Assembly: GCF_028283705.1 (NCBI RefSeq)
Contig: NZ_JAPWKD010000002.1
Coordinates: forward strand, 272,714 to 336,713
DNA length: 64,000 bases
Origin: Pantoea sp.
Lineage (GTDB): Bacteria; Pseudomonadota; Gammaproteobacteria; Enterobacterales; Enterobacteriaceae
Direction of reading: 5' to 3'
Shown here: one piece after another, positions 1-8,530 of the stretch
Layout: every line of letters begins with the position of its first letter
Numbering within the stretch: position 1 is the stretch's first letter
Translations under genes and position numbers: made by a program
The notes under the pieces: model-generated
Databases searched by the model: none
What the model saw: the letters and a program-made list of their open reading frames with translations, nothing else
Told to the model about the DNA's origin: nothing

Positions 1-679
1 CCAGCGCATGGTTAGCCACCACCACATCCGCCTGTTCAATCTCGCGCCGCGCCACAAAGAACGGGCATTCACGATACCAGCGGCAGTGATGCCCCAGGCA
101 ATTGGCTTTGTCGGTGGAAAGGCGCTGCCACAGGCTGTCATTGATGGCGACATCGGTGTGGTCGCGCAGCCCATCCCACTGGTAGCGGCTGAGCTGCTTT
201 TCCAGCCCGGCGCATAATTTCTGTTCCTCTTTGGAACCAGTCACCGTCTCATCATCGAGATACAGCAGCAGATCGCCCTGCTGATCTTCGCTCGCCGCCA
301 GTGCCGCGAGGTTGCGCGGGCAAACATAGCGTCCGCGCCCAAAGGCAGCGGTAAAGGTGAGGTCGGGAATGATTTTCTTCAGCAACGGCAGGTCCTTGCT
401 GAAGATTTGATCCTGTAACGCCACGTTGGCGGTACTGATCACCAGCCGCTTCTCTTCCGCGCGGCTGACGGCAATGCCGGGGATCAGATACGACAGGGTT
501 TTCCCCACGCCGGTGGGGGCTTCGATCGCCAGATGGCGGCCTTCATCACCGGCAAGGCTTTTCGCCACTTCGGCGATCATCTGCCGTTGCGGCGCGCGTG
601 GGATAAAGTCAGGAACCTGCTGTTGCAGCGCCTTATACCATTGCGCAATCTGGCTTTTTATCGCTGCTGTCAGGGCCAT
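1..679 (-). CDS. dinG: ATP-dependent DNA helicase DinG (5' part, cut by window edge)
   Basis: DinG is an SOS-induced XPD-type 5'-3' helicase with an iron-sulfur cluster that unwinds D-loops, R-loops and forked DNA. The window holds its first 226 codons; the rest lies beyond position 1. The start ATG gives MALTAAIKSQ, matching the E. coli start. Walker A APTGVGKT lies at residues 54-61. The Fe-S cysteines are C120, C194, C199 and C205, the same positions as in E. coli DinG. A consensus LexA box lies 28 bp upstream. In E. coli the gene next door is rhlE; here a LysR gene of an accessory cluster lies upstream instead. Confidence 0.96.
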   Translation of the reverse strand, partial: MALTAAIKSQIAQWYKALQQQVPDFIPRAPQRQMIAEVAKSLAGDEGRHLAIEAPTGVGKTLSYLIPGIAVSRAEEKRLVISTANVALQDQIFSKDLPLLKKIIPDLTFTAAFGRGRYVCPRNLAALAASEDQQGDLLLYLDDETVTGSKEEQKLCAGLEKQLSRYQWDGLRDHTDVAINDSLWQRLSTDKANCLGHHCRWYRECPFFVARREIEQADVVVANHAL

Positions 680-706
680 TATCGTTACTGTTTCCGGGAA
701 AATGGC

Positions 707-722
707 CTGTATTTTTACACAG
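707..722 (-). promoter_or_regulatory. LexA (SOS) box of dinG
   Basis: The sequence CTGT-N8-ACAG with an AT-rich centre matches the enterobacterial LexA operator in both conserved half-sites. It lies 28 bp upstream of the dinG start codon, where the known SOS operator of E. coli dinG is found. It is also just downstream of the LysR gene stop, so dinG has its own promoter. Confidence 0.87.
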
Positions 723-735
723 TATCGCCACAGCG

Positions 736-1632
736 TCAGCTTTCGCTGCTATTTTTTCGCGCTGGATTCAGGATTTCGCGCATCGCGCGGATCAGCGTTT
801 CACGGGCGCGTCCCCGCCGGAAGGCAAAGGAAAACGGCGCGCGGAACTGAAAATGTTGCGGCAACAGACGACACAGCACCCCCTGCTGTTCCCAGCTGCG
901 CGCGTAATGTTCTGGCAGATATCCAATAAAGCGTCCGCTGAGGATCAACGTCAACTGCGCTTCGATACTCTCCACCGAGGCGTTGCTCTGGCGAAAGCCC
1001 CGTTTGTTGAGCTCCTGCTGATTCCAGTAGCCGCGGGTGACCATCCCGGTTTGTTGCACAGTGCGCATATCAGGCGCACCCTGCGCCAGCGGATGCTGCG
1101 GGCTGCAATACAGCCAATGCTGCTCCTCATACAGCGGGATGGTGACCAGATTGCTGGCGCGCAGCGGAAAGTGTCCAATCGCCAGGTCGAGTCGATCCTC
1201 CAGCAGTTGCTGCTGTAATTCGTTCGGGTCGCGCACGCTGAGGTTAAAAAACACCGCCGGAAAACGCTGATTAAAACGCGCAATGGCGGCAGGCAAATCC
1301 AGCGTGCCGTCGGTGACGGTCGCGTCTACCACCCCCAGCGAGAAGGTGCCGCCCTGTGCGCTTTTCAGCGTCTCCACCTGTTCCTGCCAGCCCGCCAGCG
1401 TCGCCAACATCTGCTGACTGTAGCGATAAAACTGTTCCCCTTTGCTGGTGAGGCTAAACCCGCCGCGCCCACGCTGGCACAGGATAAACCCGAGCTGGGT
1501 TTCCAGCTCACTCATATAGGCGCTGATGGCGGGTGTGGTCATGTTCAGCGCCTGCTGAGCGCGTGAATAGCCCTGATTTTCCACCACGCTAGCAAACACC
1601 TGTAGCAGTTTGAGATTGGGTAAAGGTTGCAC
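736..1632 (-). CDS. LysR-type regulator 1 of the catabolic island
   Basis: This is a 298-residue LysR-type regulator with an N-terminal winged HTH (about residues 5-64) and a substrate-binding domain whose ligand is unknown. The start is GTG with an AAGGA ribosome site 5 nt upstream. It is divergent from the ureohydrolase gene, and a perfect inverted repeat in the shared promoter overlaps its ribosome-binding site, suggesting autoregulation. It is a paralogue of the LysR gene at the other end of the island: both carry C-x-RGR-x-GF-x-LT in the HTH linker and GxFIGYLPEHYA near residue 240. The likely role is control of the ureohydrolase/dehydrogenase pair; this is inferred from position. Confidence 0.92.
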   Translation of the reverse strand: MQPLPNLKLLQVFASVVENQGYSRAQQALNMTTPAISAYMSELETQLGFILCQRGRGGFSLTSKGEQFYRYSQQMLATLAGWQEQVETLKSAQGGTFSLGVVDATVTDGTLDLPAAIARFNQRFPAVFFNLSVRDPNELQQQLLEDRLDLAIGHFPLRASNLVTIPLYEEQHWLYCSPQHPLAQGAPDMRTVQQTGMVTRGYWNQQELNKRGFRQSNASVESIEAQLTLILSGRFIGYLPEHYARSWEQQGVLCRLLPQHFQFRAPFSFAFRRGRARETLIRAMREILNPARKNSSES

Positions 1633-1639
1633 CGTTTTC

Positions 1640-1678
1640 CTTCAGAGATTGCTGGCTAAAGTTAAGTAATCTCTGAAG
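1640..1678. promoter_or_regulatory. Perfect 11-bp inverted repeat, likely LysR operator
   Basis: CTTCAGAGATT at 1640-1650 is exactly mirrored by AATCTCTGAAG at 1668-1678, with a 17-bp spacer. It lies in the divergent promoter region between the LysR gene and the ureohydrolase gene. The proximal arm runs into the Shine-Dalgarno sequence of the LysR gene, so binding there could block its own expression. LysR operators are usually dyads in such divergent regions; which protein binds here is inferred. Confidence 0.65.
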
Positions 1679-1756
1679 TGATTATCTGCTGTCAAGGATT
1701 TTTCCCGCAGGCGAGGCGGGTAATGATGTCAGTCTATTCAGTTTAAGGAGCCGGTA

Positions 1757-2716
1757 ATGACCCAATTTCCCCAACCGCAGGGCGGCAATGAGATGCCGCG
1801 TTTCGCCGGACGTGGCACCATGATGCGTTTACCGGCTGCCGAGTCCCCCGCCGATCTGGATGTTGCCTTTGTCGGCATCCCGCTGGATATCGGCACTTCG
1901 CAGCGCAGCGGCACCCGTTACGGACCACGAGCGATTCGCGCCGATTCAGTGATGATTCGCCCCTACAACATGGCGACCGGTGCCGCACCGTTCGATTCCC
2001 TGCGCGTGGGCGATCTTGGTGATGTGCCGATCAACACTTACAGCCTGCTGAAATCGGTAGATATTATCGAGGATTACTACAGCGAGCTGAATCGCTGGCC
2101 ACTGATCCCGCTGACCCTCGGTGGCGATCATACCCTCACGCTGCCGATTTTGCGGGCACTGGCGAAGAAACATGGCCCGATGGGGTTGATCCATGTCGAT
2201 GCCCATACCGATACCAACGACGACATGTTTGGCGAGAAGATCGCGCATGGCACCACCTTCCGCCGTGCAGTAGAAGAAGGTTTGCTGGATTGTCAGCGCG
2301 TGGTACAGGTAGGACAGCGCGCGCAGGGGTATGCCGCCGATGATTTTCAGTGGGGCGTCGATCAGGGTTTCCATCTGATCCCCGCCGAGCAGTGCTGGCA
2401 CCGATCGCTGACGCCGTTAATGGCCGAGGTGCGCCAGCGTATCGGCAGCGGGCCGGTCTATCTTTCCTACGATATCGACAGCTTCGATCCCGCCTGGGCA
2501 CCTGGCACCGGAACCCCGGAAGTGGGTGGCCTGACCTCCATGCAGGGGCTGGAGATCGTGCGCGGCTGTCGTGGGTTAAATCTGGTGGGAGGCGATTTGG
2601 TGGAAGTGTCACCGCCCTATGATCACAGTGGCATGACCTCACAGCTGGCGGCCAATATCCTTTATGAGATGCTGTGCGTGTTGCCTGGCGTCCGTTATAC
2701 AGAGAAGAAGCAATGA
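1757..2716 (+). CDS. Ureohydrolase, guanidinobutyrase/agmatinase family (GbuA/SpeB-like)
   Basis: This enzyme is expected to hydrolyse a guanidino group to urea plus an amine using two Mn ions. Metal-site motifs are GGDH at residues 122-125, DAHTD at 148-152 and YDIDSFDP near 238-245, followed by APGTGTPE. Length (319 aa) is normal. The stretches GGNEMPRF and MIRPYNMATGAAPFDSL resemble Pseudomonas aeruginosa guanidinobutyrase GbuA more than E. coli agmatinase SpeB, so 4-guanidinobutyrate or a related guanidino acid is the better substrate guess. AAGGAG precedes the ATG. The stop overlaps the start of the dehydrogenase gene (ATGA), so the two are co-translated. Confidence 0.9.
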   Translation: MTQFPQPQGGNEMPRFAGRGTMMRLPAAESPADLDVAFVGIPLDIGTSQRSGTRYGPRAIRADSVMIRPYNMATGAAPFDSLRVGDLGDVPINTYSLLKSVDIIEDYYSELNRWPLIPLTLGGDHTLTLPILRALAKKHGPMGLIHVDAHTDTNDDMFGEKIAHGTTFRRAVEEGLLDCQRVVQVGQRAQGYAADDFQWGVDQGFHLIPAEQCWHRSLTPLMAEVRQRIGSGPVYLSYDIDSFDPAWAPGTGTPEVGGLTSMQGLEIVRGCRGLNLVGGDLVEVSPPYDHSGMTSQLAANILYEMLCVLPGVRYTEKKQ

Positions 2717-3798
2717 CACAAATGAATCTGGTGTTTCCGGCGCGCGTACTGCGTGGTGCGGGCGTAATCAATCAACTGGGTGAGGTATGCGCCAGTCTTG
2801 GTAAACGCGCGTTGTTGATCGGTGGTCATCAGGCGCTGCATACGGTAGAAAGCCAGGTCCGCGCCCAATTGCTGGCGGCCGAAGTGACGCTGCTGGCGCA
2901 GGAGTGGTTTGGTGGAGAGACCTCAATCAACCATATCAACCGGCTGGCAGCGCTGGCGACCGAGTTGCAGGCGGATGTGATTATCGGGGTTGGCGGTGGT
3001 AAATCTCTGGATACCTGCAAAGCGGTTGCTGCACAGCTGGGCCTGCCTATCGTCACCATTCCAACTATCGCCGCCACCTGTTCAGCGGTGACGCCGCTGA
3101 GTATCCGTTACGACGATAATGGCAACTTCTTTGACATTTACCCGCTGCCGCAGGCTCCGGCAGCAGTGGTGATCGACAGTGCCCTGCTGGCAAAAGCGCC
3201 GCCGCGCTGGCTGGCTGCCGGGCTGGGCGATACCCTGGCGAAATGGTATGAGTTCCGCGCCGTCAGCACGCGTCACCCGGCACGGGAAGGCAATGCCCTG
3301 TCGTCACTGGCGCACAGCAAGATTTGTTATGACGTGATTGCTGAACATGGCCCGGCTGCCTATGCCGCCGTGCTGCGCAGCGAGAGCAGCGCCTCACTGG
3401 ATCAGGTGCTGGATGCGATCTTCACCTGGGCGGGGTTAACCTCGCTGATGAGCAACGGTGCACATGCCGCAGCCTCCCATGCAATCTATGAAGGTTTTAC
3501 CTTCTGCGATAAAACCCGCGAGTTTGGCCATGGTCTGCTGGTTGGCTTTGGTAACCTGTGTCTGCTGGCGCTGGAGCATCGCAGTGATGAAGAAGTGCTG
3601 GAAGAGATGCGTCTGGCACGCGATTGCGGCGTACCGCTGCGGTTGTCTGAAATTGCCGAACTGGATGCGGCCGAACTGGCGCTGATTGTGCGCGAATCGG
3701 TTCATGCGCCGGATATGGAGAATATGGCAGAGGCGGTTACCGAAGCACGTTTGCTGGCGGCAATCGCACGGGTTGAGGCGCTGGCCGGGCGGGTATAA
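2713..3798 (+). CDS. Iron/zinc-containing alcohol dehydrogenase (GldA/HcxA-like)
   Basis: This is a 361-residue group III metal-dependent NAD(P)H dehydrogenase. The nucleotide-binding loop GVGGGKSLD is at residues 92-100. Metal ligands expected for the GldA fold are D173, H256 and H273. The motif TIPTIAATC resembles E. coli HcxA (YbdH), which reduces 2-oxo acids, more than glycerol dehydrogenase. The chosen ATG overlaps the ureohydrolase stop by 4 bp; a longer in-frame start 13 codons upstream would lie inside that gene. Oxidation or reduction of a hydroxy or oxo acid in the island's pathway is inferred. Confidence 0.88.
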   Translation: MTQMNLVFPARVLRGAGVINQLGEVCASLGKRALLIGGHQALHTVESQVRAQLLAAEVTLLAQEWFGGETSINHINRLAALATELQADVIIGVGGGKSLDTCKAVAAQLGLPIVTIPTIAATCSAVTPLSIRYDDNGNFFDIYPLPQAPAAVVIDSALLAKAPPRWLAAGLGDTLAKWYEFRAVSTRHPAREGNALSSLAHSKICYDVIAEHGPAAYAAVLRSESSASLDQVLDAIFTWAGLTSLMSNGAHAAASHAIYEGFTFCDKTREFGHGLLVGFGNLCLLALEHRSDEEVLEEMRLARDCGVPLRLSEIAELDAAELALIVRESVHAPDMENMAEAVTEARLLAAIARVEALAGRV

Positions 3799-3824
3799 AA
3801 AAAAGGTCGCCAGCAATGGCGACC
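3797..3824 (-). terminator. Rho-independent terminator of the mmgE-argH transcript
   Basis: On the minus strand the stem GGTCGCC / GGCGACC (3805-3811 with 3818-3824, 6-nt loop) is followed by eight U residues (3797-3804). It sits between two convergent genes and touches the stop codon of the dehydrogenase. The same stem-plus-CCTAC layout occurs in the dispersed palindromes elsewhere in the window, so this may be a repeat copy serving as a terminator. Confidence 0.8.
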
Positions 3825-3831
3825 CTACAAC

Positions 3832-5190
3832 CTATGACGAGCGGGTCGCTAATAACGCCGTCATCTCACTCACATCAATGATCTCATCCAGCCCCAGACA
3901 CAACGTCTCCAACAGTACCACCTGTTCAGCCGGCAGCACACGCACGGCCAGGCTGCGGTACTTCGCGACCAGTGCTTCCAGGCTCAGCGGATTGGCAGGT
4001 GCACCGGACGGCACTGGCACATGTTGCTGCCATTGCGCCCCCTGCACCGTCTCCAGCCGTACCCAGGGTTCGGCATCCCGGCTCTGTTCAGGATCGATCA
4101 CCAGTTCGATGCGCGCCATCAGCGCTTCGGCATCCGGATGCCGGCGTTTCGCATCATCATAACTGTCCAGATCCGCTGCGCCATACAGCGCCCGTGCGGT
4201 CAGCGCATAAGGCAAACTCATCTGCGCGGCAGCGAGGCTGGCAACGTCACGGGTGCCGCACATTTCCAGCAGGAACGGATTCAGTCCCACCACAATGCGG
4301 GCGATATCCGCCGTCGCCACCGCCTGCTGTTGCAGCATGATGCCAAGCGCATCAACCGCCGCATGAGTACCACGACAGGCAGCATAAGGTTTAATCGAAC
4401 AGCGAGCCAGTTTCCACACCACGCCAAGATCGGCGACCAGCGCCTCTGGCTGCTGCGTCTCAGCCGCCAGGGTTTGCAGGAAACCACCCCAGCGCGCTTC
4501 AAATACCGCCGAAGGACCGCTGATACCGCGTTGCGCCAGCAATGCCGCCTGCACGCCGCCTTCTGCCGCCCGCGCCGCATGCAGTTTCTTGGTGTGGGAA
4601 CCGTCGTGAATAAAGCCCCACAACCCGCCGCTGAAACTGGCCGCGATACCCAGTGCCGACGCACACTGCGCCGGGCTAAGTTGCAACAACGCGCACACCG
4701 CCGCCGCCGCGCCGAATACTCCGCAGCTGGCTGTCGAGTGCCAGCCCGCGCCGTTATGTGCTGAATAGCCGCCACAGGCTTCCAGTACGCGGCGGCCAAT
4801 GTCATAGCCGATGACCATTGCGGTGAGTAGCGCTTTGCCACTCACCGGCGTTGCTGCCAGCGGTAGCACCGCCAACAGCGCCGGGATCACCACCGCACCG
4901 GAGTGATCGCAACCGCCGGTATCATCCAGCTCATACATATGCGCCGCCACACCGTTCAGCCACGCCGCCTGACGCGCGTTGACCTGCCCGGCACTACCCC
5001 ACACCTGTGCCTGCGCGTATCCACCCTCTTCCTTTACCAGTGCCAGACACTCACGCCAGATCGGACTGTCGCTGCCAGCCAGTGCCGCACCGAGCGTATC
5101 CAGAAAGTGACGTCTGGCCTGATCCACCAGCGCCTCCGGCAGTTGCTCGAAGCGGGTATCGGCGATAAAACTCGCCAGCTGATTAAGCAT
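3832..5190 (-). CDS. MmgE/PrpD family protein
   Basis: The 452-residue product belongs to the MmgE/PrpD fold, which includes 2-methylcitrate dehydratase, cis-aconitate decarboxylase and iminodisuccinate epimerase. Family segments seen are LDTLGAALAGS near residue 30, then AHMYELDDTGG and CDHSGAVVIPALLA near residues 80-105, and HDGSHTKKLHAARAAEGG near 215. The ATG is preceded by GGAGAGATC and lies inside the end of the upstream deacetylase-like gene. A prpD role is unlikely because no prpB/prpC is present. The neighbouring C-N lyase makes an epimerase or dehydratase acting on an N-substituted dicarboxylic amino acid attractive; this is inference. Confidence 0.87.
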   Translation of the reverse strand: MLNQLASFIADTRFEQLPEALVDQARRHFLDTLGAALAGSDSPIWRECLALVKEEGGYAQAQVWGSAGQVNARQAAWLNGVAAHMYELDDTGGCDHSGAVVIPALLAVLPLAATPVSGKALLTAMVIGYDIGRRVLEACGGYSAHNGAGWHSTASCGVFGAAAAVCALLQLSPAQCASALGIAASFSGGLWGFIHDGSHTKKLHAARAAEGGVQAALLAQRGISGPSAVFEARWGGFLQTLAAETQQPEALVADLGVVWKLARCSIKPYAACRGTHAAVDALGIMLQQQAVATADIARIVVGLNPFLLEMCGTRDVASLAAAQMSLPYALTARALYGAADLDSYDDAKRRHPDAEALMARIELVIDPEQSRDAEPWVRLETVQGAQWQQHVPVPSGAPANPLSLEALVAKYRSLAVRVLPAEQVVLLETLCLGLDEIIDVSEMTALLATRSS

Positions 5191-6061
5191 TGATCTCTCC
5201 GGTAACACGGGTGAACACCTCTGCCGGATGATCCGGCCCATTGTCCGGCTGGCTTTGCCAGTGCGCGGCCACCTGTTGCGCGGTGGCGATCCAGACGTTG
5301 TGTTGTTGCAGCGTTTCCAGCAGCGTTCGCAGCAAGCCGATACGTCCGGCGGTGCCGATGATTTCCGGGTGCAGCCGCAGCAGGTAGCACAGACCAAAGC
5401 GATGAAAACCGTGGAAATCCTGCGTCAGGTTGGCCAGGGTTTCAGCATAAGGGGCGATACGGGATTGCCCCGGCGGAATGGCCGGGCTGAGGTTAAAGGC
5501 AAAATAAGGTTCATCTTCCAGCGTGTAGTGCATCGGCAGTTCCACCAGCCGGGTGCCGGGGTGGAAATACGGCAGATCGTCACCGCGCCAGCTCGATGAC
5601 CAGCGGATGCCCAGTTCGATCAACGCCTGTGCCAGCCCGGGTTTCCATTGCCCCGCCGGGGTGCGAAAGCCGGTAACCGGCTGGCCGGTTACCGGCGCCA
5701 GTTTGTCGCAGCCGCGCGTAACGCTGGCGATCTGCTGTTCCAGCGTCAGGCTGGAGAAATCTTCATGGCGATCGCCGCTACAGGCAATTTCATGGCCGTC
5801 GGCGACCATACGTTGCACCAGCTCCGGCTGCTCTTCCGCGACTATCGCCGGTAAGCACCAGCTGGCTTTCAGCTGTTTTTCCGCCAGCAAATTCAGCAGA
5901 CGATCGACCCCGCGCAGCGTGCCATAGCGCCACACCGACAGGGTTTTATCCCTTCCGGCCACCGCCGGTGCCTGGGTGAGAATGCCGTGAATATCGTTAA
6001 AATCGATGGTGAGGATCGCCGCCGACTGGAATCCCAGCGGCCAGCGGGAAGATTCAGTCAT
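5183..6061 (-). CDS. Polysaccharide-deacetylase-fold hydrolase 1 (metal site incomplete)
   Basis: This 292-residue NodB-homology protein resembles the HP0310/PuuE/cyclic-imidase branch rather than exported polysaccharide deacetylases, and no signal peptide is visible. The acidic motif TIDFND is at residues 18-23, FRTPAGQW near 132 and the catalytic-type LHPE near 230. The usual zinc motif HxxxH is changed: where its neighbour has H-G-Y-R-H, this protein has S95-G-D-R-H99. PuuE allantoinase shows that members of this fold can work without metal, so ring-amide hydrolysis remains possible. The start ATG overlaps the end of hydrolase 2, and the gene overlaps mmgE, so translation is coupled. Confidence 0.85.
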   Translation of the reverse strand: MTESSRWPLGFQSAAILTIDFNDIHGILTQAPAVAGRDKTLSVWRYGTLRGVDRLLNLLAEKQLKASWCLPAIVAEEQPELVQRMVADGHEIACSGDRHEDFSSLTLEQQIASVTRGCDKLAPVTGQPVTGFRTPAGQWKPGLAQALIELGIRWSSSWRGDDLPYFHPGTRLVELPMHYTLEDEPYFAFNLSPAIPPGQSRIAPYAETLANLTQDFHGFHRFGLCYLLRLHPEIIGTAGRIGLLRTLLETLQQHNVWIATAQQVAAHWQSQPDNGPDHPAEVFTRVTGEINA

Positions 6062-6899
6062 GTTGCTGCTCCTGCAAATACCACTGCGCCACCGCATCAC
6101 AGCGCGCAAACCACACATCATCACGCGCCATCATATGTTCAAACAGCTGCTCCAGCAGCAGCAGACGTCCCGGCTGGCCGGAGATTTTTGGATGGAACAA
6201 GGTGGTCAGGCAAAGCCCCTCATCCATCGCCCCATCAAATTCCCGCTGCCAGTTATCACGCGTATGGGCATAGCTGCTGATACGGTCGCCACCTTTCGGG
6301 AAGTCAGGCTGGCGCGTATAGGCCAGCGAAGCGTAATCATCCATCTCCCATTTGCCCGGGATCTCCACCAGTGGCGTGTGCCCTGCCACCGCAATGCTGT
6401 AGGGACGATCGTCGCCACGCATACTGCTGGAGTAAATCACTCCGGCTTCACGCAGGATCTGCGGGGTTTCCGCATGCCAGTCGCCTGATGGCGTGCGGAA
6501 GCCACAGGCGGTGATGCCGAGATATTGTTTAAAAATCGCGGCCGATTGCGCCATCACCGCCCGTTGCTCCTCGGGGGAAATCGCCCAGAAGGATTCGTGG
6601 CGGTAACCGTGATAGGCCACTTCATGGCCCTGCTCAACAATCGCCTGACACTGCTGCGGCCACTGCTCCACCACCCACGCGGGAACAAAAAAGGTGGCGG
6701 GCAGTTGAAACGCCCGCAGCATATCGAGCAAACGCCCGAGCGCACGGTACGGACCGTAAGCGCCAAAAGTAAAATACTCTGGCGTGGACCACAGGCTGCC
6801 ATTTAACATGGCATCGCCGGTGGGACCGTCAAGGTCAAATGCCAGCGCCATACAGCCGCGCTTCCCCTGCGGCCAGCGCACTGCGCCCGGTTGTTGCAT
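6054..6899 (-). CDS. Polysaccharide-deacetylase-fold hydrolase 2 (complete metal site)
   Basis: This 281-residue protein is a paralogue of the next gene in the operon. It keeps the canonical site: FDLDG (D22, D24), H97-G-Y-R-H101, FRTPSGDW near 134 and FHPK near 236. It has no signal peptide, which points to a cytoplasmic amide, imide or ring hydrolase of the PgdA(HP0310)/PuuE type rather than a cell-wall enzyme. AGGAGG precedes the ATG. It lies 13 bp after the substrate-binding protein gene and overlaps hydrolase 1 by 8 bp. A two-subunit complex of the pair is possible but not shown. Confidence 0.87.
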   Translation of the reverse strand: MQQPGAVRWPQGKRGCMALAFDLDGPTGDAMLNGSLWSTPEYFTFGAYGPYRALGRLLDMLRAFQLPATFFVPAWVVEQWPQQCQAIVEQGHEVAYHGYRHESFWAISPEEQRAVMAQSAAIFKQYLGITACGFRTPSGDWHAETPQILREAGVIYSSSMRGDDRPYSIAVAGHTPLVEIPGKWEMDDYASLAYTRQPDFPKGGDRISSYAHTRDNWQREFDGAMDEGLCLTTLFHPKISGQPGRLLLLEQLFEHMMARDDVWFARCDAVAQWYLQEQQHD

Positions 6900-6912
6900 C
6901 GAAGGCCTCCTG

Positions 6913-7737
6913 TTAGCCCTGGTTCACCGTGGCCTGTGCCACGCCATTGTCGTTCAGACCCCATTTGCTGAGGATCTTCTGGTAGCTGCCATCGGCGATC
7001 ATCGCATCCAGCGCAGCCTGTACCGCTTTGGTCAGATCCCCGGCATCTTTGCCGATCGCCATGCCGGTGTACTGGAAGGAGAAGGCTTTATCGAGTGGCT
7101 TAAAGGTGCCTTTTTCCAGGTTCATGATGTACGGCAGGGTTTCGCTGCCCTGCACCGCGCCATCCAGACGACGCTGACGCAGCTGGGTACGCGCATCCGC
7201 CGTCCCTTCTGCACCCACCACGATGATGGCAGGCTTACCAGCGGCTTCGCAGTGCGCCTTGCTCCAGTTGGCGATCTCCTGCGGAAAGGTAGTCCGACGG
7301 CTGGTCCCGACGCGTTTGCCGCACAGATCCATTGCGCTGTTGATGTCGTTACGCGCGGATAAGGTGTAGAACTGTGGGCCGGTTTTGAAGTAATCGATAA
7401 AGTTGACCACTTTCTGGCGTTCTTTGGTGTCGGTCATGCCGGACATCACCATATCAACACGTTTGGTGACGACCGCATTGACCATCTGTTCAAAGGCAAT
7501 TTCCTGCCAGTTGACCTTCACGCCCAGCTTCTGCCCAATCGCCATACCGAGGTCGTAATCGACGCCGGTCAGCTGGTTGCTGGCCGGATCTTTGAAGTCC
7601 ATTGGCGGGTAGTTCGGCATAATCGCCACGGTCAAACCTTTCTCTTTAATTGCCGCTGGTACGGCGATGTCGGCAGCCCAGGCCGTCGATTGCAGCAACA
7701 GCGCGGCGCTGATGGCGCTCAGTAACAACTTTTTCAT
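6913..7737 (-). CDS. Periplasmic amino-acid-binding protein of ABC importer
   Basis: This is a 274-residue family 3 solute-binding protein (HisJ/ArtJ/FliY type). A signal peptide covers about residues 1-21, ending AWA. The two-lobed segments LTVAIMPNYPPMDFKD, VVTKRVDMVMSGMTDTKER and MNLEKGTFKP are typical. It would bind the island's substrate in the periplasm and deliver it to the adjacent permease and ATPase. The specificity cannot be read from sequence, though family 3 favours polar amino acids and opines. Confidence 0.92.
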   Translation of the reverse strand: MKKLLLSAISAALLLQSTAWAADIAVPAAIKEKGLTVAIMPNYPPMDFKDPASNQLTGVDYDLGMAIGQKLGVKVNWQEIAFEQMVNAVVTKRVDMVMSGMTDTKERQKVVNFIDYFKTGPQFYTLSARNDINSAMDLCGKRVGTSRRTTFPQEIANWSKAHCEAAGKPAIIVVGAEGTADARTQLRQRRLDGAVQGSETLPYIMNLEKGTFKPLDKAFSFQYTGMAIGKDAGDLTKAVQAALDAMIADGSYQKILSKWGLNDNGVAQATVNQG

Positions 7738-7754
7738 TTATTTCACCCCGGTAG

Positions 7755-8519
7755 TTAAAGAAGAATCGCGTTGATAAAGTTTTTCATCCGTGGGTTTTGC
7801 GGGTTCAGCAGAATGTCTTCTGGCGCGCCCTGCTCGATAATGCGTCCCTCATCCATAAACACCACCTGGTTCGCCACCTCACGGGCAAAGCCCATCTCAT
7901 GAGTGACCACCAGCATGGTGGTGCCTTCTTTTGCCAGTTGACGCATCACCGCCAGCACTTCACCGACCATTTCCGGGTCGAGCGCCGAGGTGGGCTCATC
8001 AAACAGCATTAATTTCGGTTTCATCGCCAGCGCACGGGCAATCGCCACGCGCTGCTGCTGACCACCGGATAACGACTGCGGGTAGTCATGGGCCTTGTGT
8101 GCCAGACCAACCCGATCCAGCAGCGCCATGGCTTCTTCGCTGGCTTCACGCTTCGGACGCAGCAGCACCCGGCATGGCCCTTCGATAATGTTTTCCAACG
8201 CGGTTTTATGCGGGAACAGGTTGAAGCGCTGGAACACCATGCCGGTTTGCAGGCGCTGACGGGCAATCTGCTTGTCGCTCAGCGGATAGAGTTTGTTGCC
8301 ATTAATGCGGTACCCCGCCAGTTCGTTATCGACCCAGATACCGCCCTGATCGACCTTCTCCAGCTGGTTAATACAGCGCAAAAAGGTGCTTTTACCGGAG
8401 CCGGATGGGCCGAGGATGCACATCACCTCGCCGTAATTCACTTCGAGGCTGACATCCTTCAGCGCGTGGAACTGGTCGAAATATTTGTTCACCTTGACGG
8501 CGCGCACGATGTTTCTCAT
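7755..8519 (-). CDS. ATP-binding protein of amino-acid ABC importer (GlnQ/HisP type)
   Basis: This 254-residue ATPase has Walker [10 protein letters not shown] at residues 37-45, signature LSGGQ at 150-154, and Walker B with [10 protein letters not shown] near 175. It is of the polar amino-acid uptake class. It lies between the permease and the binding-protein genes with 11-bp and 17-bp gaps, so the importer is a standard three-gene unit inside the operon that begins at the lyase. Confidence 0.95.
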   Translation of the reverse strand: MRNIVRAVKVNKYFDQFHALKDVSLEVNYGEVMCILGPSGSGKSTFLRCINQLEKVDQGGIWVDNELAGYRINGNKLYPLSDKQIARQRLQTGMVFQRFNLFPHKTALENIIEGPCRVLLRPKREASEEAMALLDRVGLAHKAHDYPQSLSGGQQQRVAIARALAMKPKLMLFDEPTSALDPEMVGEVLAVMRQLAKEGTTMLVVTHEMGFAREVANQVVFMDEGRIIEQGAPEDILLNPQNPRMKNFINAILL

Positions 8520-8530
8520 CTCGGACTCTC

